Origin: Comamonadaceae bacterium
GTDB taxonomy: Bacteria; Pseudomonadota; Gammaproteobacteria; Burkholderiales; Burkholderiaceae_C
Direction of reading: 5' to 3'
DNA length: 7,138 bases
Assembly: GCA_947460165.1 (NCBI GenBank)
Contig: CANHKH010000172.1
Coordinates: 1 to 7,138, forward strand
The notes beneath the pieces are model-generated. The model was not told where the DNA came from, searched no databases, and saw nothing but the letters and a program-made list of their open reading frames with translations. This document shows, in pieces, positions 5,125-7,138 of this stretch. The translations under genes and the position numbers were made by a program. Positions within the stretch are counted from its first letter, which is position 1. Each line of letters starts with the position of its first letter.

Positions 5125-7138
5125 TCAGGGGGCCGGCTGGCCGTGGGCTGCGCGCTCAGCGGCCGCCATTTGCCCAGCCAGCCACACGGGGTCCACAGGG
5201 ATCTGGGTCACGCTCACCTTGAAGTCGCGCAAGGCGTCATCAATGGCAGAAGCGATGGCTGAAGTCACGGGGATGGTGCCGGCCTCGCCCACGCCCTTGA
5301 CACCCAGCGGATTGCTGGGGGCCGGGCTTTGGGTGAACATGACTTCCAGCCGCGGCACTTCGGTGGCCGTGGTCATGAGGTAGTCCGCCAAGGTCACGCT
5401 CTGGGGCTGGGCTTGATCGTCGTAGCGCATGTATTCAAACAAGGCATTGCCAATGCCGTGGACGATGCCGCCATGGATCTGGCCCTCGCAAATCATGGGG
5501 TTGATCAGTGTGCCGCTGTCGTGCATGGCCAGGTAGCGCAGCAGCCTGACGCCGCCGGTGACGAGATCGACCTCCAGCTCGCAGGCATGAAAGCCGTGCA
5601 CGTAAGCCATGTCGGTCGGCTCCCAGTGAACCACCGCCTCCAGCCCGGCACCCACCCCAGGCGGCAGGTCGTAGCCCGGGATGCCGCGCAAGACCCTGGC
5701 GATGTCGCCGTAGCTCACGCGCCGAGACGCATCAGCGCTGTGCACCACGGCGCCATCGGCCAGGTGCAACTCGCTCTCGGGCACCTGCAGCATGTGCGCG
5801 CCTGCGCGCCGGATCTTGGCCGCCACCTCCAGCGCCGCCAGGTGGACCGAGGAGCCGGCCGTCACGGTCTGGCGGCTGGCAAAGCCGCCTATGCCCATGG
5901 AGATGTGGGCGGTGTCGCCCGAGATCACATGCACGTCGGTCACCGGCACGGCCAGGGCCTGGGCTGCAATTTGGGCCATGGCGGTGTTCAGGCCCTGGCC
6001 CATGGCCATGGCGCCTGTGGCCACGGTGATGCGCCCATTGGCCGACACACGCACGCTGCCCGATTCAAACGGCCCGCGGCCTGTGCCCTTGACGCCGTGG
6101 GCAAAGCCCAGCCCGATGTAGCGGCCCTGCGCCCGCGCGGCCTGCTGGCGCTGCCTGAACCCGGCATGGTCCACGGCCTGGAGCACCGCTTGCTGGGCGC
6201 CCAGGTAGTCGCCGCTGTCGAGCACCAAATGCCGGCCTGAGCGCGCCTTGAGCGGCTTGGTGTAGGGCATCTTCTCTTTGGGAACCAGGTTGCGCTCGCG
6301 AATCAGCGCGCGGCCCATGCCCAGCTCGCGGGCCGCGCGGTCGAGCAGGCGCTCCATCACAAAGGTGCCCTGGGGGTAGCCTGCGCCACGCACTGGGATC
6401 ACATAAGGCTTGTTGGTTTGCACCACCTTCACGTCCATGTGGAAGGCGGGCACCGAGTAAGGGCCGGTGACGGCGGTGCTGGCGTTGTAGGCGCAGTTGA
6501 TGCCCTGCGGCGTGTAAGCCCCCTGGTCGTGCAGCATGCTGCCGCGTATGCCCAGCACCTGGCCACTGCCGCTGCAGGCGATCTCGACCTCCCAGAACTG
6601 GTCACGCTCCTGGATGGCCGACAGAAAGTGCTCCATCCGGTCTTCCACCCATTTGACGGGTTGCTTGCAGTGGAAGGCGGCCGCGGCCACGGCAATTTCT
6701 TCGGGGTAGATCACGAACTTGGCGCCAAAACCACCGCCCACATCGGGCGCGGTGACGCGCACCATGGAGTCTTGCAGGCCCAGGGCCCTGGCCACCGTGA
6801 ATTGCAGTTCATGCGGCATTTGGGTGGAGGCCCAGATCATCAAGGCGCCGTGCTGCGGCTCGTAATGCGCCAGCAGACCGCGCCCTTCCATGGGGTGGGC
6901 CCCGCCGCGGTGCTGGCTGAACTTTTCACGAAACACATGCGGCGCATCGCGGAACACCGCCTCGCAGTCGCCGTAGCCGACCTGAAATACCTTGAGCACA
7001 TTGCTGGGGGCTTCCAGCCTGACCTTGGGTGAATCCGGCAACAGCGCTGAATGAACATCGGCCACCACGGGCAGGGGCTCGTAATCCACCTCCACGGCGG
7101 CGGCGCCGTCTTCGGCGATGTAGCGGCTGTCTCCCAGC
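5125..7138 (-). CDS. Xanthine dehydrogenase-family molybdopterin-binding (large) subunit, N-terminus beyond window
   Basis: Catalytic large subunit of a molybdenum hydroxylase of the xanthine dehydrogenase/aldehyde oxidase/CoxL family, which normally works with FAD and 2Fe-2S subunits. The frame is open to the right edge (it begins LGDSRYIAEDGAAAVEVDYE), so the GTG at 7095 is internal and about 110-130 N-terminal residues are missing; 670 residues are visible. Numbered from the edge, seen motifs are GGGFGAK (134-140), RGAGYPQGTFVMERL (250-264) and the C-terminal KGVGEAGT, whose glutamate (618) is the catalytic base that activates the Mo-bound water. The AYRCSFR loop of form I CO dehydrogenase is absent. 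In place of the common RGAGRP there is RGAGYP, so the substrate pocket differs. No partner subunit genes lie downstream; they may be upstream outside the window. Substrate unknown; an aromatic or N-heterocyclic compound is plausible. Confidence 0.93.
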   Translation of the reverse strand, partial: LGDSRYIAEDGAAAVEVDYEPLPVVADVHSALLPDSPKVRLEAPSNVLKVFQVGYGDCEAVFRDAPHVFREKFSQHRGGAHPMEGRGLLAHYEPQHGALMIWASTQMPHELQFTVARALGLQDSMVRVTAPDVGGGFGAKFVIYPEEIAVAAAAFHCKQPVKWVEDRMEHFLSAIQERDQFWEVEIACSGSGQVLGIRGSMLHDQGAYTPQGINCAYNASTAVTGPYSVPAFHMDVKVVQTNKPYVIPVRGAGYPQGTFVMERLLDRAARELGMGRALIRERNLVPKEKMPYTKPLKARSGRHLVLDSGDYLGAQQAVLQAVDHAGFRQRQQAARAQGRYIGLGFAHGVKGTGRGPFESGSVRVSANGRITVATGAMAMGQGLNTAMAQIAAQALAVPVTDVHVISGDTAHISMGIGGFASRQTVTAGSSVHLAALEVAAKIRRAGAHMLQVPESELHLADGAVVHSADASRRVSYGDIARVLRGIPGYDLPPGVGAGLEAVVHWEPTDMAYVHGFHACELEVDLVTGGVRLLRYLAMHDSGTLINPMICEGQIHGGIVHGIGNALFEYMRYDDQAQPQSVTLADYLMTTATEVPRLEVMFTQSPAPSNPLGVKGVGEAGTIPVTSAIASAIDDALRDFKVSVTQIPVDPVWLAGQMAAAERAAHGQPAP

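Noticed and set aside
5329..6240. 303-codon plus-strand frame opposite the hydroxylase gene
   Set aside because: No motif, His/Gly/Ala-rich, antisense to strong molybdenum hydroxylase motifs.
7093..7095. GTG at 7095 as the true start of the hydroxylase gene
   Set aside because: The frame continues upstream to the window edge with typical family sequence (SRYIAEDGAAAVEVDYE), so the GTG is an internal valine codon.
5125..7138. Form I carbon monoxide dehydrogenase large subunit (CoxL)
   Set aside because: The AYRCSFR active-site loop is missing; the corresponding loop is PVRGAGYPQG.

Overview
The window is GC-rich, tightly packed bacterial DNA with eight protein genes. Three of them are unusual regulatory or metabolic neighbours of persulfide oxidation. 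The protein families (Bug-type solute-binding protein beside a molybdenum hydroxylase, paired half-size YeeE/YedE proteins, an ETHE1/Blh-type dioxygenase) and the codon use (many TTG and CTG leucines, GCC alanines) suggest a betaproteobacterium, probably Burkholderiales/Comamonadaceae. That placement is inference from family content, not from a marker gene. No tRNA, rRNA, CRISPR array, insertion sequence or phage gene was seen.

Left and centre (1-3999) form a divergent sulfide/persulfide-response locus. Reading left from about 2119 are a BigR/SqrR-type ArsR repressor, two half-size YeeE/YedE (PmpA/PmpB-like) sulfur-transport membrane proteins, and a SulP anion permease that runs off the left edge. 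Reading right from 2215 are an ETHE1/Blh-type persulfide dioxygenase, a class I SAM-dependent methyltransferase, and a small two-helix DUF2892 (YgaP-type) membrane protein. Between the two arms, at 2151-2189, lies a 39-bp almost perfect palindrome. It holds a TTGACA / 17 bp / TAGACT promoter on both strands over exactly the same bases, so the two promoters are superimposed and share what looks like a repressor operator.

The likely working of the locus is as follows. The repressor senses persulfide through a Cys pair 66 residues apart. Oxidation releases both arms together. The dioxygenase oxidises glutathione persulfide to sulfite, while the YeeE-like and SulP proteins move sulfur species or oxyanions across the inner membrane. 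The roles of the methyltransferase and the DUF2892 protein are unknown.

Right part (4000-7138): a 93-bp convergent intergenic region carries a long imperfect hairpin that probably separates the sulfur locus from the next operon. That operon reads leftward: the large molybdopterin-binding subunit of a xanthine-dehydrogenase-family hydroxylase (its N-terminus lies beyond the right edge), then 48 bp later a Bug/TctC periplasmic binding protein. This pair suggests capture and hydroxylation of an organic, perhaps aromatic or N-heterocyclic, acid. The substrate cannot be read from the sequence.
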